A DNA stretch of 64,000 nucleotides from Flavobacterium sp. 83 (GCF_000744835.1 NZ_JQMS01000001.1:2294001-2358000); one strand, 5' to 3'; positions 9,024-18,365 are shown, numbered from the stretch's first letter. Translations and numbers: made by a program. Notes: a model not told the origin generated them from the sequence alone.

Positions 9024-9797
9024 TTATTTTTTCAAAACTTCATTAAGGAAAATTTTGAAATGTTCAAAAGAGCGTTTGTCCGCTTTTTCATTGTAGGCAG
9101 CTCCTTTTGAATTGTCGTTTCCTGCATCAGGATCTGTGAAAGAATGAACGGCATTAGCATAATAAATCATCTGCCAATCGGCTTTTGTGTCTCTCATTTC
9201 TTGTTGGAAAGCGGTGATTTCTTCTTTGGATTCATAAGGATCATCCGCACCGTGGCAAACTAAAATTTTAGCAGTTATAGGTTCAGTAGGACGAGAAGCA
9301 TCTCTTCCTAATCCCCCATGAAAAGAAACTACCCCTTTTACATTTAGGTGTGCACGAGCAGCTTCAAGCGCTCCCGTTCCTCCAAAACAATATCCCATTA
9401 TCACAATATTATTAGGATTTGCACCGGATTTAATCAATTGCTCTAATGCTAATGAAATTCGTTTTTGGTATTCCTTGTAGTTTGTTTTGTAAAATCCAGC
9501 TTTTTGGCCTGCTTCTGCATTGTCTTTTGGATAATTTCCAGCGCCATAAATATCTGCTACAAAGGCATAATATCCAATTTTAGCCAAAGTTTCGGCTGTA
9601 GTTTTTGCATGTTTATCAATTCCTTTCCAAGCGGGAAGAATTAGAATTCCCGGTTTTTGAGGGCTTTTTTTCATTGGCTGGATTTGAAAGCCATTTAAAA
9701 CCTGAGTGGCATCGCTATATTTTACTGGCTTCAGCTGTGCAAAAGAACTATTAGAATAGAGAAGTATTCCTAAAAGGAATAAGGTTATATTTTTCAT
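9024..9797 (-). CDS. dienelactone hydrolase family protein, exported
   Basis: This 257-residue alpha/beta hydrolase has a cleavable signal peptide (cut after about residue 20, SSFA-Q). The catalytic triad of the dienelactone hydrolase family is visible: nucleophile Cys137 in GYCFGG, Asp185 or Asp186 in HGADDP, and His218 in NAVHSFTDP. Exported members of this family hydrolyse various esters and lactones. The true substrate is unknown, and no aromatic-degradation genes are nearby. It is probably monocistronic, 89 bp upstream of the M28 gene on the same strand. Confidence 0.88.
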   Translation of the reverse strand: MKNITLFLLGILLYSNSSFAQLKPVKYSDATQVLNGFQIQPMKKSPQKPGILILPAWKGIDKHAKTTAETLAKIGYYAFVADIYGAGNYPKDNAEAGQKAGFYKTNYKEYQKRISLALEQLIKSGANPNNIVIMGYCFGGTGALEAARAHLNVKGVVSFHGGLGRDASRPTEPITAKILVCHGADDPYESKEEITAFQQEMRDTKADWQMIYYANAVHSFTDPDAGNDNSKGAAYNEKADKRSFEHFKIFLNEVLKK

Positions 9798-9906
9798 AAT
9801 GGTTTATTTTTTACACAAATATCTAAAATAAATTGTGATTTTTCTGCAAAAAACAAGCTCTTTTTGATTTTTTTATAACAAGAATCGCTAAAAGTGATTT
9901 GGTGAG

Positions 9907-10359
9907 TTATAGTGTTATATTTCTCTTGAAAGCACAGCCCAATTCTATAATGGAATCTGTTTTTGAAATTCCCGGGATATTATCAATTTTCTCATAAAGG
10001 ATTTTTCTCATGTGTTCATGATTCTGAGCTACTATTTTGATGTAGAGCGTAAAAGAACCAGTAACGTAATAACATTCTGTGATTTCAGGAATGTTCTTTA
10101 GTTCCTCAATAATTCTGTTTGAATCTTGGTCTTTATTTAACGTTATGCCAGTAAAAGAAGCCCAGTCGTACCCAATTTTTTTTTCGTTTATAATAGGTTT
10201 TATTCCGACCAGAATTCCTTGTTCTGTCAATCGATTTACGCGCTGATGAACCATTGTATTGGATATTTTCAGCGTAGTGGCAATAGCAGAAAATGCCATG
10301 CGACCATCTTTTTCTAACTCTTTAATGATGTTGATATCGAATTCATCTAATGCATCCAT
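9907..10359 (-). CDS. Lrp/AsnC family transcriptional regulator
   Basis: This 150-residue protein has an N-terminal winged helix-turn-helix (about 1-60, with DGRMAFSAIATTLKISNTMVHQRVNRL) and a C-terminal RAM/AsnC ligand-binding domain (about 70-145, with YYVTGSFTLYIKI). It is divergent from rocD-arginase across a 232-bp region, which suggests that it controls arginine/ornithine catabolism, as Lrp-type regulators often do. The target is inferred from position only. Confidence 0.9.
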   Translation of the reverse strand: MDALDEFDINIIKELEKDGRMAFSAIATTLKISNTMVHQRVNRLTEQGILVGIKPIINEKKIGYDWASFTGITLNKDQDSNRIIEELKNIPEITECYYVTGSFTLYIKIVAQNHEHMRKILYEKIDNIPGISKTDSIIELGCAFKRNITL

Positions 10360-10532
10360 GGAATTTATTTTAAATTGAAAAGGTATTTTCTATTATTTAT
10401 AAAAGTAACGATTATTTTTTCATCTGACTGAAATGGAAAACCAGTTGGCTTTGTTTTATAATGACTTATTTTCGTACAAATAAAAGTGATTATTTGTTTT
10501 AAATCATTAAATTAAGTCAAAATTAGTATTTT

Positions 10533-10565
10533 TTGCTGTAAAATAAAAAATATTATATATTTTTG
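10533..10565 (+). promoter_or_regulatory. promoter of rocD-arginase
   Basis: TTG at 10533-10535 and TATTTTTG at 10558-10565 are separated by 22 bp, a good match to the Bacteroidota housekeeping promoter (TTG, 17-23 bp, TAnnTTTG). The expected start site is about 20 bp before the rocD ATG. A reverse-strand box (CAAAATTA at 10518-10525) could serve the divergent Lrp gene with a long leader. Confidence 0.65.
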
Positions 10566-10591
10566 TTTAAAATATTAATACATAACAAGTC

Positions 10592-11875
10592 ATGGAACAA
10601 TCACATCAAGCACTTTCTTCAAAATCTGAAGCATTTATAGAAAAAGAAAATAAGTATGGCGCACACAATTACCATCCTTTACCCGTAGTTTTAGAAAAAG
10701 GAGAAGGCGTATATGTTTGGGACGTAGACGGAAAAAAATATTATGATTTCTTGTCGGCTTATTCAGCGGTAAACCAAGGGCATTGTCATCCAAAAATTGT
10801 TGGAGCAATGGTAAAACAAGCACAAACATTGACGTTGACTTCCCGTGCTTTTTACAACGATCAATTAGGACCTTATGAAGATTTTGTAACTAAATATTTT
10901 GATTTTGATAAGGTTTTACCAATGAATACAGGTGCCGAAGCTGTTGAAACTGCTTTGAAAATTTGTAGAAAATGGGCTTATGAAGTAAAAGGAATTCCTG
11001 AAAATCAAGCGCAAATAATTGTTTGTGAAAATAACTTTCACGGAAGAACAACTACAATTATTTCATTTTCGAATGATGAAAACGCACGTAAAAGTTTTGG
11101 TCCTTTTACAGCTGGATTTATAAAAATACCTTATGATGATATTGAAGCCTTGGAAACTGCTTTAAAATCAACTAAAAATATTGCTGGTTTCTTAGTGGAG
11201 CCAATTCAGGGAGAAGCCGGAGTTTATGTTCCTGCCGACGGTTATTTGGCAAAAGCCAAAGCACTTTGCGAAGAACACAATGCTTTGTTTATTGCAGATG
11301 AGGTGCAAACAGGAATTGCGCGTACCGGAAGATTATTGGCAACCTGTGGAGAATGTTCTTGTAAAAAAGGATGTGAAAACAAGCCCGAAGTAAAACCAGA
11401 TATTTTAATTTTAGGGAAGGCTATTTCAGGAGGTGTTTATCCGGTTTCGGCAGTTTTAGCAAATGATTCGGTTATGAATGTAATTAAGCCAGGTCAACAC
11501 GGTTCTACTTTTGGAGGAAATCCTGTGGCGGCAGCTGTAGCTATTGCGGCACTTGAGGTGGTTCGTGATGAAAATTTAGCACAAAATGCGGCTTATTTAG
11601 GTGTTATTTTGAGAACGGGCCTTACCGAAATCGCTTCTAGAAACCCTTTGATAACATTGGTACGTGGTAAAGGATTGCTTAATGCAATTGTTATTAATTG
11701 TGATGAGGATTCAGATTTAGCTTGGGATATTTGTATGAAATTCAGTGAATATGGTTTGTTAGCAAAACCTACGCATGGAAATAAAATACGTTTGGCACCA
11801 CCATTAGTGATTACTGAGACTCAAATTCATGAGTGTTTAGGAATTATCGAAAGAGCATTAAATGATTTCAGATAA
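10592..11875 (+). CDS. rocD: ornithine aminotransferase
   Basis: This 427-residue class III PLP aminotransferase transfers the delta-amino group of ornithine to 2-oxoglutarate, giving glutamate semialdehyde. The PLP lysine is Lys276 in [12 protein letters not shown], the cofactor aspartate is in FIADEVQTG, and N-terminal residues match ornithine aminotransferases ([24 protein letters not shown]). An oddity is an insert at about 250-265 with four cysteines (Cys252, 255, 257, 261) just before the PLP lysine segment, which could bind a metal. The arginase gene follows 10 bp later, so the pair converts arginine to glutamate semialdehyde. Confidence 0.94.
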   Translation: MEQSHQALSSKSEAFIEKENKYGAHNYHPLPVVLEKGEGVYVWDVDGKKYYDFLSAYSAVNQGHCHPKIVGAMVKQAQTLTLTSRAFYNDQLGPYEDFVTKYFDFDKVLPMNTGAEAVETALKICRKWAYEVKGIPENQAQIIVCENNFHGRTTTIISFSNDENARKSFGPFTAGFIKIPYDDIEALETALKSTKNIAGFLVEPIQGEAGVYVPADGYLAKAKALCEEHNALFIADEVQTGIARTGRLLATCGECSCKKGCENKPEVKPDILILGKAISGGVYPVSAVLANDSVMNVIKPGQHGSTFGGNPVAAAVAIAALEVVRDENLAQNAAYLGVILRTGLTEIASRNPLITLVRGKGLLNAIVINCDEDSDLAWDICMKFSEYGLLAKPTHGNKIRLAPPLVITETQIHECLGIIERALNDFR

Positions 11876-11885
11876 TTTAATTATC

Positions 11886-12848
11886 ATGGAAAAAGCAATA
11901 AAATTAATCAAAAATAGGTCTGATATTGGTGCTGGAACGCGAGGTTCAGATTTAGGGATTGATGCTATTGAAATAGCCGCTATTAATCAAAACAGCGATT
12001 ATTTTAATCAATTTGAGTTTGAAGATGTAAAAACACATAACGAATCTATTTATGATAAAAATAGAAGCACTTCAGCCAAAAGAATCGAGCATGTTGTAGA
12101 GCAGTGTACCAGAGTTTGTCACGCGGTGAAGAAAAATTTGGAACGAAATTATTTCCCAATCGTTTTATCAGGAGATCATTCCTCAGCATTAGGAACCATA
12201 AGCGGTATAAAAGCAGCTTATCCGGAACAGACTTTAGGAGTTGTTTGGATTGATGCTCATGCTGATTTGCATTCTCCTTACACTTCGCCTTCGGGAAATA
12301 TTCATGGGATGCCATTATCAGCGGCACTTGCAGATGACAATTTAAGTTGTCAGAATAATAAAGTGCCACTTGAAACGCAACAGCATTGGGAGGATATGAA
12401 AAATATAGGTTGTAATGGTGCTAAAGTCCTAGCTGAAAACATTATTTATTTTGGTGTACGCGATACTGAAGAAGCCGAAGATAGGCAGATTGAGAAATTG
12501 CATATTCGGAATTATAAGGTTCATGAAGTGCGTTATAGAGGGCTTCAAACCTGTGTGGCTGAAGCGTTGACTAAACTGTCTCATTGTGATATGATTTATG
12601 TCTCTTTTGATGTGGATTCGATGGATTGTGACATGATTTCTTACGGGACAGGAACTCCGGTTTCTAAAGGATTTGATCAATATGAAGTAATTCGAATTAT
12701 TAATCAGATTATCGAAAGTAAAAAAGTAGTTTGCTTTGAAGTTGTGGAAGTAAACCCACTTTTAGACACTAAAGGGAATAAGATGGCAGAAACTGCTTTT
12801 GAAGTTTTGGAGGCTGTTACTTCAACACTTGTTTTACCTATTGAATAG
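11886..12848 (+). CDS. arginase/agmatinase family hydrolase, probable arginase
   Basis: This 320-residue ureohydrolase starts at the ATG at 11886 (MEKAIKLIK). An upstream ATG at 11862 would overlap rocD by 14 bases and adds only eight residues. Binuclear manganese ligands are visible in SGDHSSALG (His), DAHADLHSP (Asp-x-His-x-Asp) and SFDVDSMD (Asp-x-Asp). HGMPLSAAL and EVVEVNP are also typical. Pairing with rocD makes arginine to ornithine plus urea the likely reaction. Bacteroidota relatives are sometimes annotated as formimidoylglutamase, but no histidine-degradation genes are present. Confidence 0.88.
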   Translation: MEKAIKLIKNRSDIGAGTRGSDLGIDAIEIAAINQNSDYFNQFEFEDVKTHNESIYDKNRSTSAKRIEHVVEQCTRVCHAVKKNLERNYFPIVLSGDHSSALGTISGIKAAYPEQTLGVVWIDAHADLHSPYTSPSGNIHGMPLSAALADDNLSCQNNKVPLETQQHWEDMKNIGCNGAKVLAENIIYFGVRDTEEAEDRQIEKLHIRNYKVHEVRYRGLQTCVAEALTKLSHCDMIYVSFDVDSMDCDMISYGTGTPVSKGFDQYEVIRIINQIIESKKVVCFEVVEVNPLLDTKGNKMAETAFEVLEAVTSTLVLPIE

Positions 12849-12873
12849 CATTGAAATATAGAATACGTATATA

Positions 12874-12912
12874 AAATCCCAAAATCTATCTTGATTTTGG
12901 GATTTATTTTTT
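12874..12912 (+). terminator. terminator after the arginase gene
   Basis: A 13-bp perfect stem AAATCCCAAAATC/GATTTTGGGATTT with loop TATCTT, then ATTTTTT. Confidence 0.85.
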
Positions 12913-13034
12913 ACGGATTTTACAGATTTGGTATTGCTTTGTTCGTTTTTTAATAAATAAAACGCTTTAAATCGTGCTATATTCATTTTGCATGTAATTA
13001 TAGTTAATTGTTGGTTCGATTTCACAAATTTACG

Positions 13035-13067
13035 TATATTTGCAATAAGTATTTTTACTTAGTTTTA
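13035..13067 (+). promoter_or_regulatory. moeA promoter with 16-bp nitrate-type palindrome
   Basis: TAAGTATTTTTACTTA at 13046-13061 matches the palindrome found at the nitrate promoters (TAMGTAT-N2-ATACKTA) with one mismatched pair. It runs into GTTTTA, so TAGTTTTA (13060-13067) would be a weak -7 box overlapping the palindrome, as at nasA and nirB. An alternative canonical -7 box is TATATTTG at 13035-13042, which would put the palindrome at the start site. Either way it lies within about 35 bp of the moeA ATG. Confidence 0.6.
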
Positions 13068-13078
13068 TTCGAATTTGT

Positions 13079-14251
13079 ATGATACAAGTAGACCAAGCCT
13101 TATCGATTATTGCAGAAAATAGTTGCAAGATGCCTATTAGGAAAATTAAAGTGGCTAAATCACTTGGTTTTATTTTGGCCGAAGCCATTTATTCTCCAAT
13201 GGATATGCCGCCTTTCCGTCAATCAGCGATGGATGGATATGCGTTTGCATTTAGTGAATTGCAACAGTTTAATGTGGTAAGTACTTCACAAGCCGGTGAT
13301 TTTTCGAATAAAAAAATAAAAAAAGAAGAGGCAATCCGAATATTCACAGGTGCTTATGTTCCGGATAATTTGGATACGGTTGTGATGCAGGAGCATACTA
13401 CGGTTGCAAATCAAACGCTTGAAATTGTAAAAATGCCGCAACAGTTTGCTAATGTTAGGAACAAAGGCGAGCAAATAAAAGAAAACGAACTTGTACTTGA
13501 AAAAAATACAGTGATTACTCCCGCAGCTGTAGGTTTTTTAGCCTGTTTAGGAATCACTGAAATCACTGTTTATGCGAAACCAAAAGTAGCAATTGTGGTT
13601 ACTGGAAACGAATTGGTAAAAGTGGGCAAAAAATTACCTGAAGGAAAGATTTATGAAAGTAACTCGATTATGCTGCAAGCTGCTTTGCAGGGAATCGGGA
13701 TTAAAAAAATAGAAACATTCCGGGTAAAGGATAATTTGAAAGCGACAAAAAGAATTTTGAAAAGTTGTCTTGCTGCTTTTGATGTAGTGCTTGTTTCGGG
13801 CGGAATTTCGGTTGGAGATTATGATTTTGTCAAAGAAGCACTTTTGTCCAATGGAGTTGAAGAGTTGTTTTATAAAATTAATCAAAAGCCTGGAAAACCA
13901 TTATTTTTTGGAAAAAAAGACAAAACGATAGTTTTTGCCTTGCCTGGAAATCCAGCTTCGACATTGACCAGTTTTTATATTTATGTTCATCCGGCACTAA
14001 AAATAAATATGGGTTTTGAAGCGGTTCATTTGCCAAAAATCAAACGAAAAATAACCACCCAATTTGAAAATACAACTGGGAAAACATTGTTCTTGAAAGC
14101 GTTTTTTGATGATGAAAAAGTGACGGTTTTAGAGAGTCAAAGTTCCGCCATGCTGAATACTTTTGCAACAGCAGATGCTTTAATTTGTTTGCCCTATGAT
14201 GCCGTAAATATTGAAAAAGATCAGGAAGTACTGGTTATACCACTTAATTAA
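13079..14251 (+). CDS. moeA: molybdopterin molybdenumtransferase MoeA
   Basis: This 390-residue enzyme inserts molybdate into adenylylated molybdopterin to give active Moco. The four-domain MoeA layout is evident: N-terminal PPFRQSAMDGYAF, the substrate-binding beta domain, the MogA-like domain with VVTGNELVKVGK, YESNS, LVSGGISVGDYDFVKEAL and ALPGNPAST, and the C-terminal beta-barrel. It is the first gene of a nine-gene cofactor operon and sits directly behind the putative nitrate-type operator. It overlaps nothing upstream. Confidence 0.95.
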   Translation: MIQVDQALSIIAENSCKMPIRKIKVAKSLGFILAEAIYSPMDMPPFRQSAMDGYAFAFSELQQFNVVSTSQAGDFSNKKIKKEEAIRIFTGAYVPDNLDTVVMQEHTTVANQTLEIVKMPQQFANVRNKGEQIKENELVLEKNTVITPAAVGFLACLGITEITVYAKPKVAIVVTGNELVKVGKKLPEGKIYESNSIMLQAALQGIGIKKIETFRVKDNLKATKRILKSCLAAFDVVLVSGGISVGDYDFVKEALLSNGVEELFYKINQKPGKPLFFGKKDKTIVFALPGNPASTLTSFYIYVHPALKINMGFEAVHLPKIKRKITTQFENTTGKTLFLKAFFDDEKVTVLESQSSAMLNTFATADALICLPYDAVNIEKDQEVLVIPLN

Positions 14252-14261
14252 TAGCGTAAAG

Positions 14262-15005
14262 ATGTCAATAGTAAATAATGATTTTTTGATTGTATTCGGC
14301 GTATTATTAGCGGTGGTTGCGTTCTTGTATTCTAGTGTGGGACATGGCGGTGCTTCGGGATATTTGGCATTGATGGCGATTTTTGCATTCCCAGTTTCGG
14401 TGATGAAACCTTCTGCTTTATTGCTTAATTTGTTTGTTTCCGGAATTTCTTTTTTCTTTTATTATAAAAAAGATTTCTTCAAGCCCAGACTGTTTTATCC
14501 TTTTGCGATAACTTCGGTACCGGCTGCTTTTATTGGAGGGATGATTCCATTAGAAAATAGTTTTTATAAGATAATGTTAGGAATTGTATTGATTCTGGCA
14601 GCGTTGCGATTGTTTGGTTTTTTTAATTCAAAAGAAAAAGAAAGTACCAAAATAAATATTCCGCTAGCTATGGGAATAGGTTTCGGAATAGGGATGTTAT
14701 CCGGAATGTTAGGTATTGGCGGAGGCGTTATTTTGAGTCCAATTATTTTATTACTGGGTTGGGCAACGTTAAAAGAAACAGCAGCTATTTCCAGTTTATT
14801 TATTCTGGTGAACTCTATTGCAGGACTTTCAGGTTATTTTATGGGTGACAAATCGTTTCCAACAGAAAGTTTTTATTTAGTTCCAATAGCAGTTTTCGGA
14901 GGGATATTAGGAGCTTATTACGGGAGCGGATATTTTTCCAATAAAGTGTTGAAATATGTATTGGCAACGGTAATATTATTAGCGAGCGTGAAGTTGATTG
15001 TTTAG
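14262..15005 (+). CDS. TSUP (TauE/SafE) family anion permease
   Basis: This 247-residue inner-membrane protein has about eight hydrophobic helices and is read from the ATG at 14262 (MSIVNNDFL). The frame is open further upstream into moeA, but that extension is polar and unlikely. Internal repeats with VGHGGASGYLALMA and GMLSGMLGIGGGVILSP are the family hallmark. TSUP proteins move sulfite, sulfoacetate, organosulfonates or other anions. Lying between moeA and mobA, it could export sulfite or take up molybdate or a related oxyanion. No ModABC genes are present in the window, but this role is only inference. Confidence 0.85.
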   Translation: MSIVNNDFLIVFGVLLAVVAFLYSSVGHGGASGYLALMAIFAFPVSVMKPSALLLNLFVSGISFFFYYKKDFFKPRLFYPFAITSVPAAFIGGMIPLENSFYKIMLGIVLILAALRLFGFFNSKEKESTKINIPLAMGIGFGIGMLSGMLGIGGGVILSPIILLLGWATLKETAAISSLFILVNSIAGLSGYFMGDKSFPTESFYLVPIAVFGGILGAYYGSGYFSNKVLKYVLATVILLASVKLIV

Positions 15006-15022
15006 TCAATATATTAGAAAAT

Positions 15023-15595
15023 ATGAAAATATCGATTCTTTGTGGAGGAAAAAGCAGCCGAATGCAATCGGAGAAAGGCTTGGTGTTGTACCAAAATAAA
15101 CCTTTTATCGAGCACATTATTGAAGCGGTTTTGCCAATTTCGGAAAACATTCAGTTGATTACCAATACAAACGATTATGATTATTTAGCATACAAGAAAA
15201 TAAAAGATATAATAGTAGATAAAGGACCTTTGGGCGGAATATACACCGCGCTGGTTCATTCGGAAACAGAGATGAATTTGATATTGAGTTGCGACATTCC
15301 ATTAATTTCTACCGAAATACTCATGGAATTGATTGAAAATCATGGTATCAATTTTGATGTTTCTGTTTTTGAAGATACGAATCGGATTCATCCTTTAATA
15401 GGAATATATTCGAAAAGAATACTACCTATTTTAAAAGAGGCAATTGATGGCAATGAATTGAAAATGATGCGCTTCATTTCAACAGTAAACCATCAATTGA
15501 TTCCGATTCCGAATGCCAAAAGAGATTTTTTTAAAAATATAAATTCTGTTACCGAGTTGAACGAATTGAATACCAATTTATCCCAGTTAAAATGA
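15023..15595 (+). CDS. mobA: molybdenum cofactor guanylyltransferase
   Basis: This 190-residue NTP-transferase attaches GMP to Mo-molybdopterin to form the bis-MGD cofactor used by DMSO-reductase-family enzymes such as the NasA encoded at 34593. The GTP-binding loop is LCGGKSSRMQSEKGL, and DKGPLGGIYTAL and LSCDIPLIS follow as in MobA. Its last codon overlaps the start of the SUMT gene (ATGA), so translation is coupled. Confidence 0.9.
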   Translation: MKISILCGGKSSRMQSEKGLVLYQNKPFIEHIIEAVLPISENIQLITNTNDYDYLAYKKIKDIIVDKGPLGGIYTALVHSETEMNLILSCDIPLISTEILMELIENHGINFDVSVFEDTNRIHPLIGIYSKRILPILKEAIDGNELKMMRFISTVNHQLIPIPNAKRDFFKNINSVTELNELNTNLSQLK

Positions 15596-16389
15596 AAAAT
15601 TCAAATACACCAAAATTGACAATCGTTGGGGCAGGTCCCGGAGATGTAGAGTTGATTACTTTAAAAGCTATCAAAGCGCTGGAAAGTGCCGATGTAGTTT
15701 TGTATGATGCGCTTGTAAATGAAGAGTTGTTGCAATATGCGTCGAATGCAGAAATCATTTTTGTGGGCAAGCGTTTTGGTTGTCACGCCTACAGTCAGGA
15801 TCAAATTAATGAATTGATTGTATCGATGGCAAAACGTTTTGGTCATGTTGTTCGATTGAAAGGTGGTGATCCATTTGTTTTTGGAAGAGGGAGCGAAGAA
15901 ATAGAATTCGCCGAAAAATTTGATTTGGAAACCGCTATTGTTCCCGGAATTTCATCGGCTTTAGGTGTTCCAGCATCTAATGGAATTAGTTTAACACAAA
16001 GAAGAGTTGCCGAAAGTTTCTGGGTCATTACCGGAACTACTTCGGATCATAAATTGTCTAAAGATGTGGCTTTGGCATCACAATCCTCAGCAACGGTCGT
16101 TATTTTGATGGGAATGAATAAATTGGACGAAATTATTTCGATTTATAAAAACAACAGAACCGATGATTTGCCTGTTGCCATTATTCAAAATGGAACAAAA
16201 GACACCCAGAAAAAAGTGATTGGAACCATAAGTTCAATCACGAAATTAGTCGAAGAGCACCAACTTTCGTCTCCTGCAATTATTGTGATTGGTGAGGTGG
16301 TGCGAAATGCTTCAAAATTAACGACTTATTTTCAAGAGGAATTATCAGAAGATGAGTTCATTTTTCAAAACTTAAATTTAACGGCATGA
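15592..16389 (+). CDS. cobA: uroporphyrinogen-III C-methyltransferase (siroheme branch)
   Basis: This 265-residue SUMT uses two SAM molecules to make precorrin-2, the siroheme precursor. Seen motifs are VGAGPGDVELITLKAIKAL, YDALV, GKR, RLKGGDPFVFGRG and VPGISSALGVPA. It overlaps mobA upstream and moaD downstream by 4 bp. Its placement in the Moco operon makes sense because NirB, encoded in this window, needs siroheme while NasA needs Moco. The dehydrogenase/ferrochelatase for the last siroheme steps (CysG-N or Met8-like) is not in the window. Confidence 0.93.
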   Translation: MKNSNTPKLTIVGAGPGDVELITLKAIKALESADVVLYDALVNEELLQYASNAEIIFVGKRFGCHAYSQDQINELIVSMAKRFGHVVRLKGGDPFVFGRGSEEIEFAEKFDLETAIVPGISSALGVPASNGISLTQRRVAESFWVITGTTSDHKLSKDVALASQSSATVVILMGMNKLDEIISIYKNNRTDDLPVAIIQNGTKDTQKKVIGTISSITKLVEEHQLSSPAIIVIGEVVRNASKLTTYFQEELSEDEFIFQNLNLTA

Positions 16390-16622
16390 TTGCAGTGAAA
16401 TATTTTGGCGCCATAGCCGAAAAAACCAAAAGTCAAGGAGAAGAAATTTCTTTTTCTGATTTACCTTTACATCAATTATTAGCATCATTAGAGCAAAAGT
16501 ACCAATTGAGTCAACTTTCTTTTAGTGTTGCAATTAACCAAAAAATAGTACAGGATACAGCAAATTATATTCTGAAAAGCAATGATATTGTTGCTTTATT
16601 ACCACCATTTGCAGGAGGTTAG
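16386..16622 (+). CDS. moaD: molybdopterin synthase sulfur carrier subunit MoaD
   Basis: This 78-residue ubiquitin-like protein ends in PPFAGG, the Gly-Gly tail that is adenylylated and thiocarboxylated by the MoeB-type enzyme encoded next. N-terminal IAVKYFGAIAEKT is typical of MoaD. It donates sulfur to precursor Z inside the MoaD-MoaE complex. Its start overlaps the SUMT stop (ATGA). Confidence 0.93.
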   Translation: MIAVKYFGAIAEKTKSQGEEISFSDLPLHQLLASLEQKYQLSQLSFSVAINQKIVQDTANYILKSNDIVALLPPFAGG

Positions 16623-16645
16623 AACCCCTAACCCCTAAAGGGGAA
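16623..16645. repeat. short CCCCTA-rich palindrome between moaD and moeB
   Basis: The gap holds AACCCCTAACCCCTAAAGGGG, a small inverted repeat (CCCCT/AGGGG). This kind of short GC palindrome is frequent in Flavobacterium spacers and may stabilise or process the operon mRNA. Confidence 0.4.
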
Positions 16646-16663
16646 TTATAATAGACTAAATTT

Positions 16664-17743
16664 ATGGAAACAGCACGATACAACCGACAAATTATACTTC
16701 CTGAAGTAGGTATTAATGGGCAACAAAAACTGCAACAAGCCAAAGTCTTGATTATTGGTGCCGGCGGATTGGGTGCGGCTGTTTTACCTTATTTGGCTGC
16801 AGCCGGAATAGGGGAAATTGGGATTATTGACGATGATAGAATCGAAGTGACCAATTTGCAACGCCAAGTGATTTACAAAAGCAGTTCGGTGGGAAAAAGT
16901 AAAGCTCTTGAGGCGGCAGCAATGGCTTTGGGACTCAATCCTTCGATAAAAATAAATGCAATCACTGAAAAATTAGACTCGAAAAACGCAATTTCATTAT
17001 TCGAACACTATGATATTATGGTTGATGCCACGGATAATCTAACTACTAAATATTTGATTAACGATGCGTGTTGCGCAACCAACAAACCGTTTGTTTACGG
17101 TTCTATTTATAAATTTGAAGGGCAGGTTTCGGTTTTTAATTATGAAAACGGACCAACATACCGCTGTTTGTTTCCAGAGGAAAATAACGAAGTGAGAAAC
17201 TGTAATGATGCAGGTGTTATGGGAATATCGGTGGGAATAATCGGTATGTTTCAGGCAAATGAAGTATTGAAAATGGTTTTGGGAATAGGGGAGTTGTTGT
17301 CTGGAAAATTATTGGTTTATAATATGTTGAATAACGAACAACAGAAATTTGAGTTTTCAAGAACAGACACAAATACGATCGATAGAGTAGCTTTCGAAAA
17401 TAAATATAGCTCAGTAGAAACTGCAACAATTGAAATTAGTGCTGCTCTTGCATTGGAACAAATAAATAATAAAAATGTTGTTTTTCTTGATGTTCGAAAT
17501 TCAGAGGAGTATCCAAAAATAACAATCCAAAACGGGATTCAAATTCCGTTGGATCGTTTAGAATCTGCATTAAATCAGTTGAATAGTAATGCGGAAATAT
17601 TTGTTTTTTGTCAATCCGGAATTAGAAGTAAAAAGGCAGTGGAGATTCTTAGAAATAATAATTTTAAGACTGCCAAAAGTATTACCGGTGGCGCTAAAGC
17701 ATTGGATGTAGTGCTGCATAAGGTAACGGTTTCTGTTTCCTAA
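16664..17743 (+). CDS. moeB: MoeB/ThiF-type adenylyltransferase with C-terminal rhodanese domain
   Basis: This 359-residue protein activates the MoaD C-terminus. The E1-like domain (about 1-245) has the ATP loop GAGGLGAAVLPYLAAAG, DDDRIEVTNLQRQ, DATDNLTTKY and NCNDAGVMG with the probable catalytic cysteine. The usual pair of zinc CxxC motifs is absent. The rhodanese domain (about 255-355) has VFLDVRNSEEY and the active loop CQSGIRSKKA, so it can provide the persulfide. The fusion allows one protein to adenylylate and sulfurate MoaD, as in eukaryotic MOCS3. Serving ThiS as well is possible. Confidence 0.88.
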   Translation: METARYNRQIILPEVGINGQQKLQQAKVLIIGAGGLGAAVLPYLAAAGIGEIGIIDDDRIEVTNLQRQVIYKSSSVGKSKALEAAAMALGLNPSIKINAITEKLDSKNAISLFEHYDIMVDATDNLTTKYLINDACCATNKPFVYGSIYKFEGQVSVFNYENGPTYRCLFPEENNEVRNCNDAGVMGISVGIIGMFQANEVLKMVLGIGELLSGKLLVYNMLNNEQQKFEFSRTDTNTIDRVAFENKYSSVETATIEISAALALEQINNKNVVFLDVRNSEEYPKITIQNGIQIPLDRLESALNQLNSNAEIFVFCQSGIRSKKAVEILRNNNFKTAKSITGGAKALDVVLHKVTVSVS

Positions 17744-17761
17744 AATATAAAAATAAAGATC

Positions 17762-18199
17762 ATGAGTAAGAAAACTGTTTTCATTCAAGGACCAATTTCT
17801 TCAGAATTTATAGGGCAGTCGATTGCGAAACACCAATCGAAAACCACTATTGGCGCACATAATATTTTTTTGGGTCAGGTGAGAGCCGATGCAATTGATG
17901 GGCAAATCGTAGCTGCAATTGATTACACCGCTTACGAAGAAATGGCAGACGAAGCCCTGAACGCAATTAGAGAGAAAGCTTTCGCGCAATTCGATTTAAT
18001 TTGCATGCACATTTATCACAGTTTGGGTACGGTGAAATCAGGCGAAATCTGTTTGTTTGTATTTGTTTCGGCAACCAGAAGAAAACAAGTGTATGAAGCC
18101 ACGGAAACGATTGTGAATTGGATAAAAACTGATGTGCCTATTTTTGGTAAAGAAATTTTTGAAAATAGTACTTTTACTTGGAAGAAAAACAGTTTGTAG
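17762..18199 (+). CDS. moaE: molybdopterin synthase catalytic subunit MoaE
   Basis: This 145-residue protein forms the heterotetramer with MoaD and adds the dithiolene sulfurs to cyclic pyranopterin monophosphate. Seen: FLGQVRADAIDG, AIDYTAYEEMADEAL, HSLGTVKSGEICLFVFVSATRRKQVYEA and the terminal PIFGKEIFENSTFTWKKN with the catalytic lysines. It is placed within the Moco operon, 18 bp after moeB. Confidence 0.94.
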   Translation: MSKKTVFIQGPISSEFIGQSIAKHQSKTTIGAHNIFLGQVRADAIDGQIVAAIDYTAYEEMADEALNAIREKAFAQFDLICMHIYHSLGTVKSGEICLFVFVSATRRKQVYEATETIVNWIKTDVPIFGKEIFENSTFTWKKNSL

Positions 18200-18365
18200 T
18201 CATAAAAGTCATAAAGTCGAAGGTCGAAAGTCTTAAAGTGGATTGGCCTGAAGTCTTTTTGAATACTATAAATAGTATAATCCAAACGAATTAAAAAATA
18301 ACGGTTTTATTGTTTCAAGAGGCTGACTTTGCAACTTTTGACTTTAAAACTTTAGACACATAAAA
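18200..18365. repeat. AAGTC-rich degenerate repeat in the moaE-moaC spacer
   Basis: The 166-bp spacer starts with repeated AAGTC-type units (GTCATAAAGTC, GGTCGAAAGTC) and ends with their complement (TTTGACTTTAAAACTTTAGAC), forming a long imperfect inverted repeat of low complexity. This is a familiar class of Flavobacterium spacer repeat and does not code for protein. It separates the operon into two blocks, so moaCB-moaA could depend on read-through or a weak separate promoter. Confidence 0.5.

Noticed and set aside
16664..17743. MoeB-like gene as ThiF for thiamine
   Set aside because: No thiamine gene nearby; the MoaD gene directly upstream and the Moco operon context favour MoaD activation, though dual use is possible.
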